Of a stretch of 64,000 nt of DNA, positions 18,382-27,800 are shown piece after piece; position 1 is the first letter of the stretch; every line of letters begins with the position of its first letter. Source of the DNA: Paraburkholderia agricolaris (lineage in GTDB: Bacteria > Pseudomonadota > Gammaproteobacteria > Burkholderiales > Burkholderiaceae); assembly GCF_009455635.1 (NCBI RefSeq), contig NZ_QPER01000002.1:2480001-2544000 (forward strand). Reading direction: 5' to 3'. The position numbers and the translations under genes were made by a program. The notes beneath the pieces were generated by a model. That model was not told the DNA's origin, ran no database searches, and saw only the letters and a program-made list of their open reading frames with translations.

Positions 18382-19257
18382 ATGCTCAGCGAACTCAGAA
18401 CCTTTATCGCCGTCAGCCAGTACGGTACGTTTTCCGGCGCGGGTGCGCGCATCGGCCTGACGCAATCGGCCGTCAGCGCGCAGATGCAGCGGCTCGAAGA
18501 GCAACTCGGCTTCGCGCTGTTCGACCGCACAGGCCGCTCCGCCACGCTCAACGACGCCGGCCGCGAAACGCTTGCGCTCGCCGAGGAAATGATGACGCTG
18601 TACGCGCGGCTCTCGGAGCGCGGCGCGGGCGCCGCCGATAGCGGCATGCTGCGGGTGGGCGCGATTGCATCCGCGCAAGTGTCGTTTCTCGCCGATGCGC
18701 TGGCGCGTTTTCGCGACGACCGCCCCGGCTGGCGGATGCGCGTCGTGCCCGGCGTGTCGCTGGGTTTGCTCGGCCAGGTGGACTCGGGCGAGCTCGATCT
18801 CGCCGTGATCATCAAACCGCCGTTCGCGCTGCCGTCCGAACTGGAATGGCGCACGCTCGTCACCGAGCCGTTCGTGCTGCTGGCGCCCAAGGCGCTCGCG
18901 CGTGGCAAGCGCTCCTGGCGCGAGCTGCTCCGAAGCGAGCCGTTCATCCGCTACGACCGCGGATCGTTCGGCGGCAGGCTGGTCGACCGTTTTCTGCGGC
19001 GCGAGCGGCTGAACGTGCACGACGTGATCGAGCTGGACGAGTTGCAGGGCATCGCGCAACTGGTCGCACGCGGCATCGGTGTGGCGCTGATTCCGAATAC
19101 GGCGGGGCTCGGCAGATGGCCCGCCAACGTCAGCGCGCTCGAACTCGGCGACGCGACGTTTCACCGTGAAATCGGGCTCGTGCAGCGTCCACGGCATAGC
19201 CGGCAGGCGGTAGCGGAGGCGCTGGCGGATTGCATCGGCTCGGCGGCGGGGGGCTGA
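18382..19257 (+). CDS. LysR-family transcriptional regulator
   Basis: This 291-aa protein has an N-terminal HTH (MLSELRTFIAVSQYGTFSG, then LTQSAVSAQMQRLEEQLG) and an effector-binding domain from about 85. It resembles regulators that start with LSELRTF and control small-molecule exporters or amidases. It sits between the VOC gene (divergent) and a LysE exporter (same strand, 240 bases downstream), so either could be its target. Confidence 0.93.
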   Translation: MLSELRTFIAVSQYGTFSGAGARIGLTQSAVSAQMQRLEEQLGFALFDRTGRSATLNDAGRETLALAEEMMTLYARLSERGAGAADSGMLRVGAIASAQVSFLADALARFRDDRPGWRMRVVPGVSLGLLGQVDSGELDLAVIIKPPFALPSELEWRTLVTEPFVLLAPKALARGKRSWRELLRSEPFIRYDRGSFGGRLVDRFLRRERLNVHDVIELDELQGIAQLVARGIGVALIPNTAGLGRWPANVSALELGDATFHREIGLVQRPRHSRQAVAEALADCIGSAAGG

Positions 19258-19292
19258 GTTGCACGGCGGCTCCGGGCTGCGTGAGTTACCTG

Positions 19293-19340
19293 CCTGAGGT
19301 GGGGCCTGAGGTGGGGCCTGAGGTGGTGCCCAATGTGGTG
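19293..19340 (+). repeat. 12-bp tandem repeat, about 4 units
   Basis: CCTGAGGTGGGG is repeated at 19293-19304 and 19305-19316, then as CCTGAGGTGGTG and the more diverged CCCAATGTGGTG. It lies in the 240-base gap between the LysR gene and the LysE gene. The period of 12 keeps any frame open, giving a GPEV peptide repeat on the plus strand, but no convincing gene covers it. Confidence 0.75.
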
Positions 19341-19497
19341 TCTGATATGGCAAATGAATGTGGCAAGCCCACGTGGCAAGCGCACGATTGTGCCGTTGCA
19401 CAGGCCGTCAACTGTATCTGTGAGATTCGCACGCCGGCGCGCAGAATCGTTGCACTCGCATCGTTCCACCCTGCTCGCCACCCAAGCTTACAAACCC

Positions 19498-20136
19498 ATG
19501 ATCGCCAGCACCTTCCTCACCACCGACGTCCTGATCGCCTATAGCGCCTATTTCGTCGGCACGGCGAGTCCGGGGCCAAGCAATCTTGCGATCATGTCGC
19601 TCGCGATGAGCGCCGGCAGAAAATCCGCGCTCACCTTCGCACTCGGCGTGGTGTCCGGTTCGTTTTTCTGGGCCTTGCTGGCGTCGCTGGGTTTGTCGGC
19701 GGTGCTTGCCACTTACTCGGAATGTCTGGTGGCGATCAAGATTGCCGGCGGACTTTATCTGCTATGGCTCGGCTTCAAATCCGCGCGCTCCGCGTTCCGC
19801 GCGGAAACGCTGCCCACGAATACCGCACGCGAAGGCGAACCACTCAAACGGCTCTATTTGCGCGGCCTGCTGCTGCACCTCACCAATCCGAAAGCGATTC
19901 TGGTGTGGCTCTCAATCGTTTCGCTGGCCATGTCGCCGGCAGGCGGCACCTCGCACACGGCACCGGTAGTACTCGGCTGCATGGTGATCGGCGTATCCGT
20001 GTTCAGCAGCTACGCGGTGCTGTTTTCAACCGCGTCCGCGCGGCGCATTTACGTCGCGATCCGCCGCTGGCTGGACGGGTCACTCGCGATCATGTTCGGC
20101 ATTGCCGGGATGAAGCTGCTGACGTCGAAAAGCTAA
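19498..20136 (+). CDS. LysE/RhtB-family amino-acid exporter
   Basis: This 212-aa inner-membrane protein has about six TM segments. Family landmarks are the N-terminal PGPSNLAIMSLAMSAGRKSA and later LTNPKAILVWLSI. The start at 19498 (MIASTFLTTDV) precedes TM1 directly; the longer open frame (55 more codons) is arginine-rich and unlikely to be translated. It probably exports an amino acid or homoserine-lactone-like compound. Confidence 0.92.
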   Translation: MIASTFLTTDVLIAYSAYFVGTASPGPSNLAIMSLAMSAGRKSALTFALGVVSGSFFWALLASLGLSAVLATYSECLVAIKIAGGLYLLWLGFKSARSAFRAETLPTNTAREGEPLKRLYLRGLLLHLTNPKAILVWLSIVSLAMSPAGGTSHTAPVVLGCMVIGVSVFSSYAVLFSTASARRIYVAIRRWLDGSLAIMFGIAGMKLLTSKS

Positions 20137-20205
20137 CGGCGCCTTCGGGATTCGCCCGCTCTGCGATACTGTCAGCTTGATGAATCGAGTGGACAAGCGA
20201 ACAGA

Positions 20206-20565
20206 ATGAGCGGTGGCAACAACCTGGATCCGGCAGCAAAGCGCTCGCCATTCCAAAAGCGGCTTTATCTGGCAGGCGCTGCTGTGCTGCTCGGCAGTCT
20301 GATCGCCGCGGCGATCATCTATGCAATGGCGCCGGCGCCGGACAGCGCCGTCTCCATGTACAGCATCGCGGACCCGCGCTATCAGATCGAATTGCAGCGC
20401 ATTGGCGGCACCGCGCAGGTGCTGATGGCGGAGCTTCACCAGTGGTTCAACGGTCTTTGGCAGGGCACGGCGCTCGCGTATACGGTGGCCGTGCTCGGTG
20501 CGCTGCTTGCGGGCGCGTGCTTTTTCGTCGGCTACTTCTTTGCCGACGAAGAGCCCTACCTCTGA
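20206..20565 (+). CDS. Hypothetical small membrane protein (two TM helices)
   Basis: This 119-aa protein is of unrecognised family. A hydrophilic N-terminus (about 20 residues) precedes TM1 at about 24-44. A loop of about 40 residues (MYSIADPRYQIELQRIG) follows, then TM2 near 91-112 and a short acidic tail DEEPYL. The ribosome site is weak. It is followed by the convergent SulP gene. Confidence 0.7.
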   Translation: MSGGNNLDPAAKRSPFQKRLYLAGAAVLLGSLIAAAIIYAMAPAPDSAVSMYSIADPRYQIELQRIGGTAQVLMAELHQWFNGLWQGTALAYTVAVLGALLAGACFFVGYFFADEEPYL

Positions 20566-20623
20566 AGCCGACCCGCCACGTCTGACCAAACAGGCGTTTA
20601 TAACGCCTCGTCATAGTCCTTCG

Positions 20624-22333
20624 TTACGATGCGTCTTTGCGCGTACCCGGTTGCTCCACGCCTGCCAGGCGCAACGCTTCGTGCAAGGTGCTAAAAATGC
20701 GATCCTTGCCGACGATCGGCGTGATTCCATGCCGCTCCATATCCGAGCGCAGGTACTGGTTCACGCGCGCGAAGATCACGTCGACACCGATCTTCTTGAG
20801 CATCTCGCACAATTCGCCGACCGAACGCGCCGCCGAATAGTCGAGGTCGGTGATCGCGCCAGAGTCGATGACGAACCAGTGCACCGGGCTCGGCGCGTGA
20901 TCGATCAGGCTGCGGGTGTTCTCGACGAAAAAGTGGTCGTTCGCGTAGAACAGGTCGGCGCCGAAGCGATAGACGATCAGGCCCGGCGCGGTCTGAAGTC
21001 CGGGCGCGGCCGGCACCGGCGCCCAGATACCGCCTTCGCTGGGCGCGAGAATCATGGTGTGCGGCCGGTAACTATGCCGCACGTGCCGCAGTAACGATAG
21101 CGTGACCGCGACCAGAATACCGTGCTCGACACCGATCAACACCACGGCTGCCGCGGTGAACACGGCCAGCGTAAATTCACCGGGACTTTCGCGGCGAATC
21201 GAAAACAGCGTCGTCAGATTGATCAGCCCGACAGCGATCGTAAACACGATGCTGGCCAGGATGCAGTGCGGCAGGTACTGCAAAAAACGGCTGAAAAACA
21301 GCAGCACTACAACCACCACCACGGCAAACGCAAGCTGCGCGAACTGGCTGCGCGTACCGGCGCGATCGGCCATCGCGGTTTGCGTCGGACTGCCGTTCAC
21401 CACGAACGCGCCGGAAAACGCCGCCGCGGCATTGGCGGCGGCGATACCCAGCAGGTCGGCGTTGGTATCGACGGTTTCGTGATAACGCTCAGCGAATACG
21501 CGGCTCGCGGCGGCGCTTTGCGCGACGATCATCACGAAGCAGGAAGCCGCGACCGGCAGCAGATCGAGCAGTTGCTGCCACGTAACCGAAGGCATGCGCA
21601 GCGGCGGCAAGCCGCCGGCCACCGGCCCCAGCACGGCGATACCGTGCGCCGCGAAACCGTAAATATCGCTGGCCGCGATGCCCGCCACCACCGCGATCAA
21701 CGGCACCGGCACGCGAGGCAAAAAGCGCTTGCAAACCAGAATGGCGACAACCACCAGCACTGAAATGGCAAGCGTCGGCAGATTGATCTGCGCCGACTCG
21801 CGCACCGCCAGAACGAGTTGGCCGACGCTGGTGGCGGCATGCCCAGGAATGCCGAGCATGTCACCCAGCATCGCGATGCCGACCTGCACGCCGACCCCGG
21901 CGAGGAAACCGACCAGTACCGTGCGCGAAAGAAAATCAGCGAGAAAGCCGAGCTTGAAGATCCGCGCGGTCAACAACAGCGCAGCAGTGAGCAAGGCGAC
22001 CATCCCGGCGAGCGCCGCATATTCAGCGCTCGAAGCCGGCGCCATGGTAGAGAGCCGGCTCGCAAAAATGGTGGCGGTGGCGGAATCGGCAGCCACCACG
22101 AGGTGCCGCGACGCACCGAAGAACGCGAATGCGATAAGCGGCAGAAAGACGGTGTAAAGGCCCGTAACGGCAGGCATGCCGGCAATGCGCGCGTAGCCGA
22201 GCACTTGCGGAATATCCATTGACGCCAGTTGCACGCCAGCCAGCGCATCGCGCGCCGCCGCAGCACGGCTCAAAGGAAGGATGCCCTTCAGTACGCAAAG
22301 GCGTGAAGTGATGTTTGCCAGAAAATCTCGCAT
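20624..22333 (-). CDS. SulP-family anion transporter with C-terminal STAS domain
   Basis: This protein of about 569 aa has 10-12 TM segments (about 40-400). Family landmarks are the opening DALAGVQLASMDIPQVLGYARI and the anion-site region NGSPTQTAMADRAG. A cytoplasmic STAS domain occupies the last 130 residues (FVIDSGAITDLDYSAARSV). It probably carries sulfate or bicarbonate. The start is uncertain: Met at 22333 just before the family homology, Met at 22369, or further up; none has a clear ribosome site. Confidence 0.9.
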   Translation of the reverse strand: MRDFLANITSRLCVLKGILPLSRAAAARDALAGVQLASMDIPQVLGYARIAGMPAVTGLYTVFLPLIAFAFFGASRHLVVAADSATATIFASRLSTMAPASSAEYAALAGMVALLTAALLLTARIFKLGFLADFLSRTVLVGFLAGVGVQVGIAMLGDMLGIPGHAATSVGQLVLAVRESAQINLPTLAISVLVVVAILVCKRFLPRVPVPLIAVVAGIAASDIYGFAAHGIAVLGPVAGGLPPLRMPSVTWQQLLDLLPVAASCFVMIVAQSAAASRVFAERYHETVDTNADLLGIAAANAAAAFSGAFVVNGSPTQTAMADRAGTRSQFAQLAFAVVVVVVLLFFSRFLQYLPHCILASIVFTIAVGLINLTTLFSIRRESPGEFTLAVFTAAAVVLIGVEHGILVAVTLSLLRHVRHSYRPHTMILAPSEGGIWAPVPAAPGLQTAPGLIVYRFGADLFYANDHFFVENTRSLIDHAPSPVHWFVIDSGAITDLDYSAARSVGELCEMLKKIGVDVIFARVNQYLRSDMERHGITPIVGKDRIFSTLHEALRLAGVEQPGTRKDAS

Positions 22334-22495
22334 GCGCGATCGTGCCCCAAACTTAGGTTTATCGCGCATCGTGCCGCGACTCGGCACAGAAAGGCAAGGA
22401 TTGGAGCGTTGATCGGCTAAAGAAAATGGCAAAACCAGTGCGATGGCTTCGGACCCCAGGCTCCGAATCCGCCACAGCAACCGGCCCACTTCGGC

Positions 22496-22594
22496 TTAAC
22501 GCCTGAACTGCCCCGTCAGTGGATCCACACGCCGCGCGAAACCGAACAGCGCCGCAATGCAGATCGGACAAGCGATGATGAACACGGCCAACAT
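22496..22594 (-). CDS. Candidate 32-aa membrane peptide
   Basis: This short open frame reads MLAVFIIACPICIAALFGFA then a positively charged tail RRVDPLTGQFRR. It has one hydrophobic helix with two cysteines and a basic end, an inside-positive small membrane protein shape. A GGGGTG run lies 4-9 bases upstream, and a perfect palindrome is a further 10 bases up. It lies in the 615-base gap between the SulP gene and the MHS carrier. It is only a candidate; conservation would decide. Confidence 0.4.
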   Translation of the reverse strand: MLAVFIIACPICIAALFGFARRVDPLTGQFRR

Positions 22595-22604
22595 CTCGCA
22601 CCCC

Positions 22605-22619
22605 GTAACATATTGTTAC
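22605..22619. promoter_or_regulatory. 15-bp palindrome GTAACA-TAT-TGTTAC
   Basis: Perfect 6-base arms lie around a TAT centre, 11 bases upstream of the 32-codon frame at 22496-22594 and in AT-rich sequence. The form is that of an operator for a small dimeric regulator. The remainder of 22620-22948 holds no gene I can support. Confidence 0.4.
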
Positions 22620-22948
22620 CGCCAAGTTTAAGCGATTGCGGTGCGAATTGAATGAGGGAAAACGCAAAACACTGTTGCGGACTATTACAAAGAAATTACT
22701 TTCGCATGGCAGGCCGCTTGCGAAAACGCGCCCGAAAATGTGCGGGAAAATACGCCGGAAAACGCGGCAAACAGGGCAATAGAGCGCGCGCCCGGCACAA
22801 GGCGCTACGATGCGCAAACCTTCGCTCACCTACAAATCTATTACACCGCGCACATGTCAACGTTCAGCTTCGCGGCCAGACAATTAGACGACCGCTTCCA
22901 ACGACTCGATGCGAGCATTGGCGCCGCCCGCACCACGACAGTGCATTC

Positions 22949-24232
22949 CTATTCCGCTTCCTTGAACAGCACGATGCCGGCGAAACTCACCAGCCCGCAG
23001 GCCAGCACATACCAGGCCGGTGCATAAAAACTCCCCGACATGCGCCACAACGCGCTGACGATCAACTGCGCGAAGCCGCCAAAAATCGTCACACCCAACG
23101 CGTAGATGATGCCAAGCGACGTTGCCCGCACTTCGGGTTTGAACGCTTCGAGAATCAGCACGAAACCCGCCGGGCTCGAAAGCGTCATCAAGCCGATCAG
23201 CACGAATACGACTAGCACCACGATATAAATCGACGGCCAGGTCCTGATCGCATAGAACGCCGGCAGCAGCACAACCAGCGACACTACCGACACCGCGTAC
23301 AGCAAGGTCTTGCGACGCGGCATACGGTCCGCGAGACGGCCGGCGAACGGCGAGCCGATCAGCAGCACGAGGCCCGCGGTGCAACCCGCCAGTAACGATA
23401 CCGCCGCCGGCATGCCGGTTGTCATCGTCAGGAACGACGGCAGGAAAAACACGATCACATACATCGACGAGGTACCGCCGATCACCAGCATCGTGCCCGC
23501 CACGATCTGCCGCCATTCGATGCGGGACTTGCGGGCCGCCGCCGTCACCGCATGCGCGGGCGGCAAGGTCTCGTCGAGATGCTTGCGCAGATAGAAACCG
23601 AGCGGACCGATCAGGAGCCCGATCAGGAACGGCACGCGCCATCCCCATGCAAGCAGTGCCTCGTGCGACAGGCTGCGCGAGAGCGTCGCCGCCACCAGCG
23701 CGCCGACCAGCGCCGCGCCGCCCTGCGAGGCCATCTGCCAACTCACCAGCGAACCGCGCCGGCCCGCGCTGCCCGACTCCATCAGCAAGGTGGTCGCCGC
23801 CCCCACTTCTCCTCCCGCCGAGAAGCCTTGCAGCAAACGGCCCAGCACGATGATCGCGGGCGCGGCCAGACCGATCGCCGCGTAAGTCGGCGCGAGGCCG
23901 ATCATGCCGGTGCCGAGCGCCATCAGCGAAACAGTGAGCACGAGGGCCTGCTTGCGGCCCACGCGGTCGGCATACGCGCCGATCACAATGCTGCCGAGCG
24001 GCCGCACCACAAAGCCGACGCCGAACGTCGCCAGCGACATCATCAGTGCGCCGACCTCGCTACCGGCCGGAAAAAACAACTTGCCGATCAGCGCGGCGAA
24101 AAAGCTGTAGACCGTAAAGTCGAAGAATTCGAGGCCATTGCCGAGTGCCGCGGCGAAGATGGTCCGGCGCGACGCGCGCTGCGCTGCCGCGTTGCTCGCG
24201 ACGGCGCCTGCGGTGTGTTGGATTGCATTCAT
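22949..24232 (-). CDS. MFS transporter of the metabolite:H+ symporter (MHS) family
   Basis: This 427-aa carrier has 12 TM segments. TM1-2 carry NGLEFFDFTVYSFFAALIG and the loop has the motif GAYADRVGRKQALVL, both typical of KgtP/ProP/CitA-like carriers. A large glycine-rich stretch LLQGFSAGGEVGAATTLL also matches the family. It is the last gene of a leftward unit M20 hydrolase - porin - carrier, 14 bases after the porin, so it likely imports the substrate or product of the hydrolase. Confidence 0.94.
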   Translation of the reverse strand: MNAIQHTAGAVASNAAAQRASRRTIFAAALGNGLEFFDFTVYSFFAALIGKLFFPAGSEVGALMMSLATFGVGFVVRPLGSIVIGAYADRVGRKQALVLTVSLMALGTGMIGLAPTYAAIGLAAPAIIVLGRLLQGFSAGGEVGAATTLLMESGSAGRRGSLVSWQMASQGGAALVGALVAATLSRSLSHEALLAWGWRVPFLIGLLIGPLGFYLRKHLDETLPPAHAVTAAARKSRIEWRQIVAGTMLVIGGTSSMYVIVFFLPSFLTMTTGMPAAVSLLAGCTAGLVLLIGSPFAGRLADRMPRRKTLLYAVSVVSLVVLLPAFYAIRTWPSIYIVVLVVFVLIGLMTLSSPAGFVLILEAFKPEVRATSLGIIYALGVTIFGGFAQLIVSALWRMSGSFYAPAWYVLACGLVSFAGIVLFKEAE

Positions 24233-24246
24233 GGGGAGCCGTACGC

Positions 24247-25425
24247 CTAGAAGTTGTGATACATGCCGAGCGACACGGTGACCGGCGTCGTACCGAGTTC
24301 CGGCGCGCTGCTGCCGGTTTGTGTCGGCAGCGGATTATTGTTCAGCAGTACGGTGGAAATGCCGTAGTTGCGGATGAAGCCGGCGCGCGCATACAGGCCC
24401 GTGCGTTTGGAGAGGGTGTAGTCGTAGCCGAGCATTACACCGAACGCCGAATCTTTCGCGGGATTGTTTGCCGAGTCGTGCACACCGGACGTATCGCGAT
24501 ACACCACCGAAGCCCGGAACGCATTGCGCCCGACCGGCCAGATCGTGCCGAGCGTATAGACACGCGCGATGCCGTCGTTGGCGAGCCTCGGCGCGTACTG
24601 GTTGAATGCGCCGGACAGCACGATCTTGCCGGTGTCGACCACTACGCCGAGGCCGTACAGATCGTTGCGCACGGTGCTCGTGCTGCCTGTTCCCGTGGCG
24701 CCCCACACCTGGTTGTAGGTGCCCGTCACGTAAGTCCTGCCGTCATACCACTGCAACAGCGCACCCTGCGCCGCCGCGGCAGGCGACTGCCCCGCTACGT
24801 TGCTCGGCGCGTACATCAGTTCCGTGCTGAAGCCCGCAAACGTCGGCGACAGGTACGTGATCGCGTTGTTCACCCGCGCGGCCAGTTGCGTTGCGCCCGC
24901 GCCGAGGTCGCTGTTGTAGCCGAAGCCCTTCGGCGTCTGCACGACAGCGGTGCCGAGCCACGTATAAGCCGAGTTGGTGCCCACCGTGCCGAACACGTCG
25001 ACGAAGAGCGGCAGCCCCGTGCCGATCTGCTTGCCGAAACGCAGCCGGCCATACGTCGACGAGTTCAGCCCCACCCATGCCTCGCGATTGAAGAATGACG
25101 TGCTGTCCTGCATGGCGCCGTTATTGGCCAGAAAACCGTTCTCCAGATTGAATTCGGCGCGCAAACCGCCGCCCAGATCCTCCCGTCCGAAGATGCCGAA
25201 CTTCGAGGTCCATTCGCCGCCGCTCTGGGTCTGCACCAGCGATTTGCCGCCCACGGTCTGGTAGTTGATTCCCATATCGACCGAGCCGTACAGCGCCACG
25301 CCTTCGCGCAAGCTGCCATTGAACTCCGGCAGCGCGGCCAGCAAGGTTGTCTGATACGGCTCGGCGTGCGCCGTGCCGGTCCCGAGCGTCAGCACTGCCG
25401 CGCTCATTGCGATGCATTTTTTCAT
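24247..25425 (-). CDS. Gram-negative porin (OmpC-like, Burkholderia type)
   Basis: This 392-aa outer-membrane porin has a signal peptide (residues 1-21, ending GTAHA) and first strand GSLREGVALYGSVDMGINY. Further landmarks are SKFGIFGREDLGGGLRAEF and, for loop/strand repeats, GSSAPELGTTPVTVSLGMY. The last residue is Phe, the usual outer-membrane sorting signal. It lies in an operon between a hydrolase gene (39 bases upstream) and a carrier gene (14 bases downstream), so it probably has a dedicated uptake role. Confidence 0.94.
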   Translation of the reverse strand: MKKCIAMSAAVLTLGTGTAHAEPYQTTLLAALPEFNGSLREGVALYGSVDMGINYQTVGGKSLVQTQSGGEWTSKFGIFGREDLGGGLRAEFNLENGFLANNGAMQDSTSFFNREAWVGLNSSTYGRLRFGKQIGTGLPLFVDVFGTVGTNSAYTWLGTAVVQTPKGFGYNSDLGAGATQLAARVNNAITYLSPTFAGFSTELMYAPSNVAGQSPAAAAQGALLQWYDGRTYVTGTYNQVWGATGTGSTSTVRNDLYGLGVVVDTGKIVLSGAFNQYAPRLANDGIARVYTLGTIWPVGRNAFRASVVYRDTSGVHDSANNPAKDSAFGVMLGYDYTLSKRTGLYARAGFIRNYGISTVLLNNNPLPTQTGSSAPELGTTPVTVSLGMYHNF

Positions 25426-25464
25426 GGGTCTCCCTGCTCCTCACATGCGATTGGTATCTGACGC

Positions 25465-26652
25465 TCAGGACACGCTCAAACAGCGCTCCGCGAGTCCGAC
25501 GAAATACGCCGCGCCCCAGCTGAGCGCCGCGTCGTTGAAGTCGTATTCCGGGTTGTGGACCGCACAGCCGCCTTTCGAGTCGACGCCGTTGCCGAGCACC
25601 ACATAGCAGCCCGGCACCACTTCGGTCATCCACGAGAAGTCTTCGCTGCCCATCACCGCATCGGGCATCAGCGTGTAGCCCTCGGGGCCTACCAGGGCTT
25701 CGATGGTTTCGATCGCGAGGTCGGCCGCGCCGCGATGATTGACGAGCGGCCGCGAGATCTGCCGGTAGTCGACTTCGGCCGTCGCGCCATAGGTTTGCGC
25801 CTGCAATTGGGCGATGCCGCGGATCCGCGCTTCGACCTTGTCGCGCGTTTCCGAATCGAGCGCGCGCACCGAAAGTTTCAGCGTTGCGGTTTCGGGGATC
25901 ACGTTGGGCGCGCTGCCGGCGTGGATCGCGCCGACCGTCACCACGGCCGCGCGAGTCGGCTCGATGTTGCGCGCGACGATCGACTGCAAAGCCAGCACAA
26001 TATTGGCCGCCGCGACGATCGGATCGCAGCCCAACTGCGGCATCGCGCCGTGCGTGCCCTTGCCGGTCACGGTGATCGTCACCGAGTCGGACGACGCCAT
26101 CATGCAGCCGTGGCGCAGCGCGAAATGGCCGACCGGCAAGCCGGGCGCGTTATGCAGCGCGAACACCTGGTCGCACGGAAAGCGCGTGAAGAGGCCGTCC
26201 GCGATCATCTTCGAGGCTCCGCCCAAGCCCTCTTCCGCAGGCTGGAAAATCACATTCAGCGTGCCGTCGAATTCGCCTTTGCGTGCAAGGTGATGCGCGG
26301 CGGCCAGCAGGATCGCGGTGTGGCCGTCGTGACCGCACGCATGCATGGTCTGCGCGACGGTGCTCGCGTACGGCAGGCCGGTGGCCTCCTGGATCGGCAG
26401 CGCGTCCATGTCGGCGCGCAGGCCGAGCGTGCGATTCGACGTGCCACGCCGCAACTGGCCAACCACGCCGGTGCCGCCGACACCCGTCGTCACGTCATAG
26501 CCCCACTCGGCGAGCTTGCGTGCGACCAGTTCCGCGGTGCGCGTTTCAGCGAAGCCCAGTTCGGGATGCGCATGGATGTCGTGGCGAATCGAAATGAATT
26601 CGTGCTCGGTCTCGCGCAGTTCGGCGAGAAGCTGGGGGAAAGCCTGCGTCAT
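25465..26652 (-). CDS. M20-family amidohydrolase (hippurate/N-acyl-amino-acid hydrolase type)
   Basis: This 395-aa cytoplasmic zinc hydrolase shows the first metal motif in MHACGHDGHTA, the catalytic/ligand Glu pair in FQPAEEGLGG, and the C-terminal His ligand region near HNPEYDFND. The start at 26652 follows a GGAG site; the frame stays open 42 codons further up, into the divergent promoter. It removes the acyl or amino-acid group from small amides. Operon partners are the porin and the MHS carrier, and the divergent LysR is the likely regulator. Confidence 0.94.
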   Translation of the reverse strand: MTQAFPQLLAELRETEHEFISIRHDIHAHPELGFAETRTAELVARKLAEWGYDVTTGVGGTGVVGQLRRGTSNRTLGLRADMDALPIQEATGLPYASTVAQTMHACGHDGHTAILLAAAHHLARKGEFDGTLNVIFQPAEEGLGGASKMIADGLFTRFPCDQVFALHNAPGLPVGHFALRHGCMMASSDSVTITVTGKGTHGAMPQLGCDPIVAAANIVLALQSIVARNIEPTRAAVVTVGAIHAGSAPNVIPETATLKLSVRALDSETRDKVEARIRGIAQLQAQTYGATAEVDYRQISRPLVNHRGAADLAIETIEALVGPEGYTLMPDAVMGSEDFSWMTEVVPGCYVVLGNGVDSKGGCAVHNPEYDFNDAALSWGAAYFVGLAERCLSVS

Positions 26653-26741
26653 TCGTCTTGCTCCGATTAAGCCGGTTGTCGTTTCGCAACCGTCGAAGCC
26701 AAGCGTAAAGATCCGGCCCGAAAACAAAAAAGCACAAATTT

Positions 26742-26777
26742 TGATGCGCATAACCAGCAGTGCTATATTCCGCATCA
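26742..26777. promoter_or_regulatory. Inverted repeat in divergent LysR/M20 promoter
   Basis: TGATGCG (26742-26748) and CGCATCA (26771-26777) form perfect 7-base arms over 22 bases; the right arm abuts the LysR start codon. The location fits an autoregulatory LysR site controlling both divergent genes. This is inferred from position only. Confidence 0.4.
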
Positions 26778-27724
26778 TGAAAATTCATCATCTGCGAGCA
26801 CTGGTTGCGATTGCCTCGACCGGCAGCATTAACGGTGCGGCCAAGGCGCTGTACGTGACGCAACCGGCCATCACGAAGGCGGTGCGGGAACTGGAGACGG
26901 AGTTCGGCGTGCGGCTGCTGGAGCGCAACCCGTGGGGCGTCGTGCCGACGGCCGAAGGCGCGGCGCTGGTGAGCCGGGCGCGCACCGTGGTGCGCGAGAT
27001 GGAACGCGCCGAGGAGGACATGGCGCATCTGAAGGGCTTGCGCGACGGCAGCCTCGTGATCGGCATCACGCCGATTGTCGGCACGACCGGGCTTGCCGAG
27101 GCCTTCGTCGAATTCCGCAAACGCTGGCCGATGGTGACGCTGGAGTTTCGCGAGCTGGGTTTTAACCAGTTGCACGAGCAACTGCGCAATCGCACGCTGG
27201 ATCTCGCGTTCGCCGCTTTCGCCCGGCCGGTGAGCGATCTGGGCAGCGTGAAGCGGATGGTCTCGTTCGAGACCGTATTCGTGACGCGCGCACAGAGTCC
27301 CTATGCGGACGCGGCATCGCTCGAAGCGGTGCAGGAAGCCGAGTGGATTCACACCGACGTGACGGACAACTATCCGGGCTTTATCCGCGCGATGTTCGAA
27401 TGCGCCGGACTCACGCCGCCCCGGCGCATCACGCGTTGTACCTCATACGCGCTGTTTTACAGCCTGACGGTCAGCACCGATGCGATCTTCGCGTGGACCA
27501 CGCATTCGCTCGAAGAAACCTTGCTCGGACAGAGCTTCGTGCGCCTCGCACTGCCGGTCGCGCCACCGCCGCTGCAGTTGTACCTGCTGTCACCGCAGGA
27601 GTCGCAGTTGACCCGTCCGGCGGAGTATTTCGTCCATTGCATCGAGCAGGCAATCGGGCCGTTGTTGAAGGGGGCGGTGGCTGCCACAAGCCACACCTCC
27701 AACACCCCTTATAATCCGGCATGA
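26777..27724 (+). CDS. LysR-family transcriptional regulator
   Basis: This 315-aa protein starts MKIHHLRALVAIASTGSI with HTH residues LYVTQPAITKAVRELE, followed by an effector domain from about 90. The ATG at 26777 begins the domain directly; the open frame extends far upstream into the divergent gene and is ignored. It is divergent from the M20 - porin - MHS operon, its likely target. Confidence 0.94.
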   Translation: MKIHHLRALVAIASTGSINGAAKALYVTQPAITKAVRELETEFGVRLLERNPWGVVPTAEGAALVSRARTVVREMERAEEDMAHLKGLRDGSLVIGITPIVGTTGLAEAFVEFRKRWPMVTLEFRELGFNQLHEQLRNRTLDLAFAAFARPVSDLGSVKRMVSFETVFVTRAQSPYADAASLEAVQEAEWIHTDVTDNYPGFIRAMFECAGLTPPRRITRCTSYALFYSLTVSTDAIFAWTTHSLEETLLGQSFVRLALPVAPPPLQLYLLSPQESQLTRPAEYFVHCIEQAIGPLLKGAVAATSHTSNTPYNPA

Positions 27725-27800
27725 CCCGAATCCCCCACCCTCTCTCCCTCAAATCGGCCGCGCACAGCCGATCAGCCGCCCACCGTTCCCCGGCGGCCGC

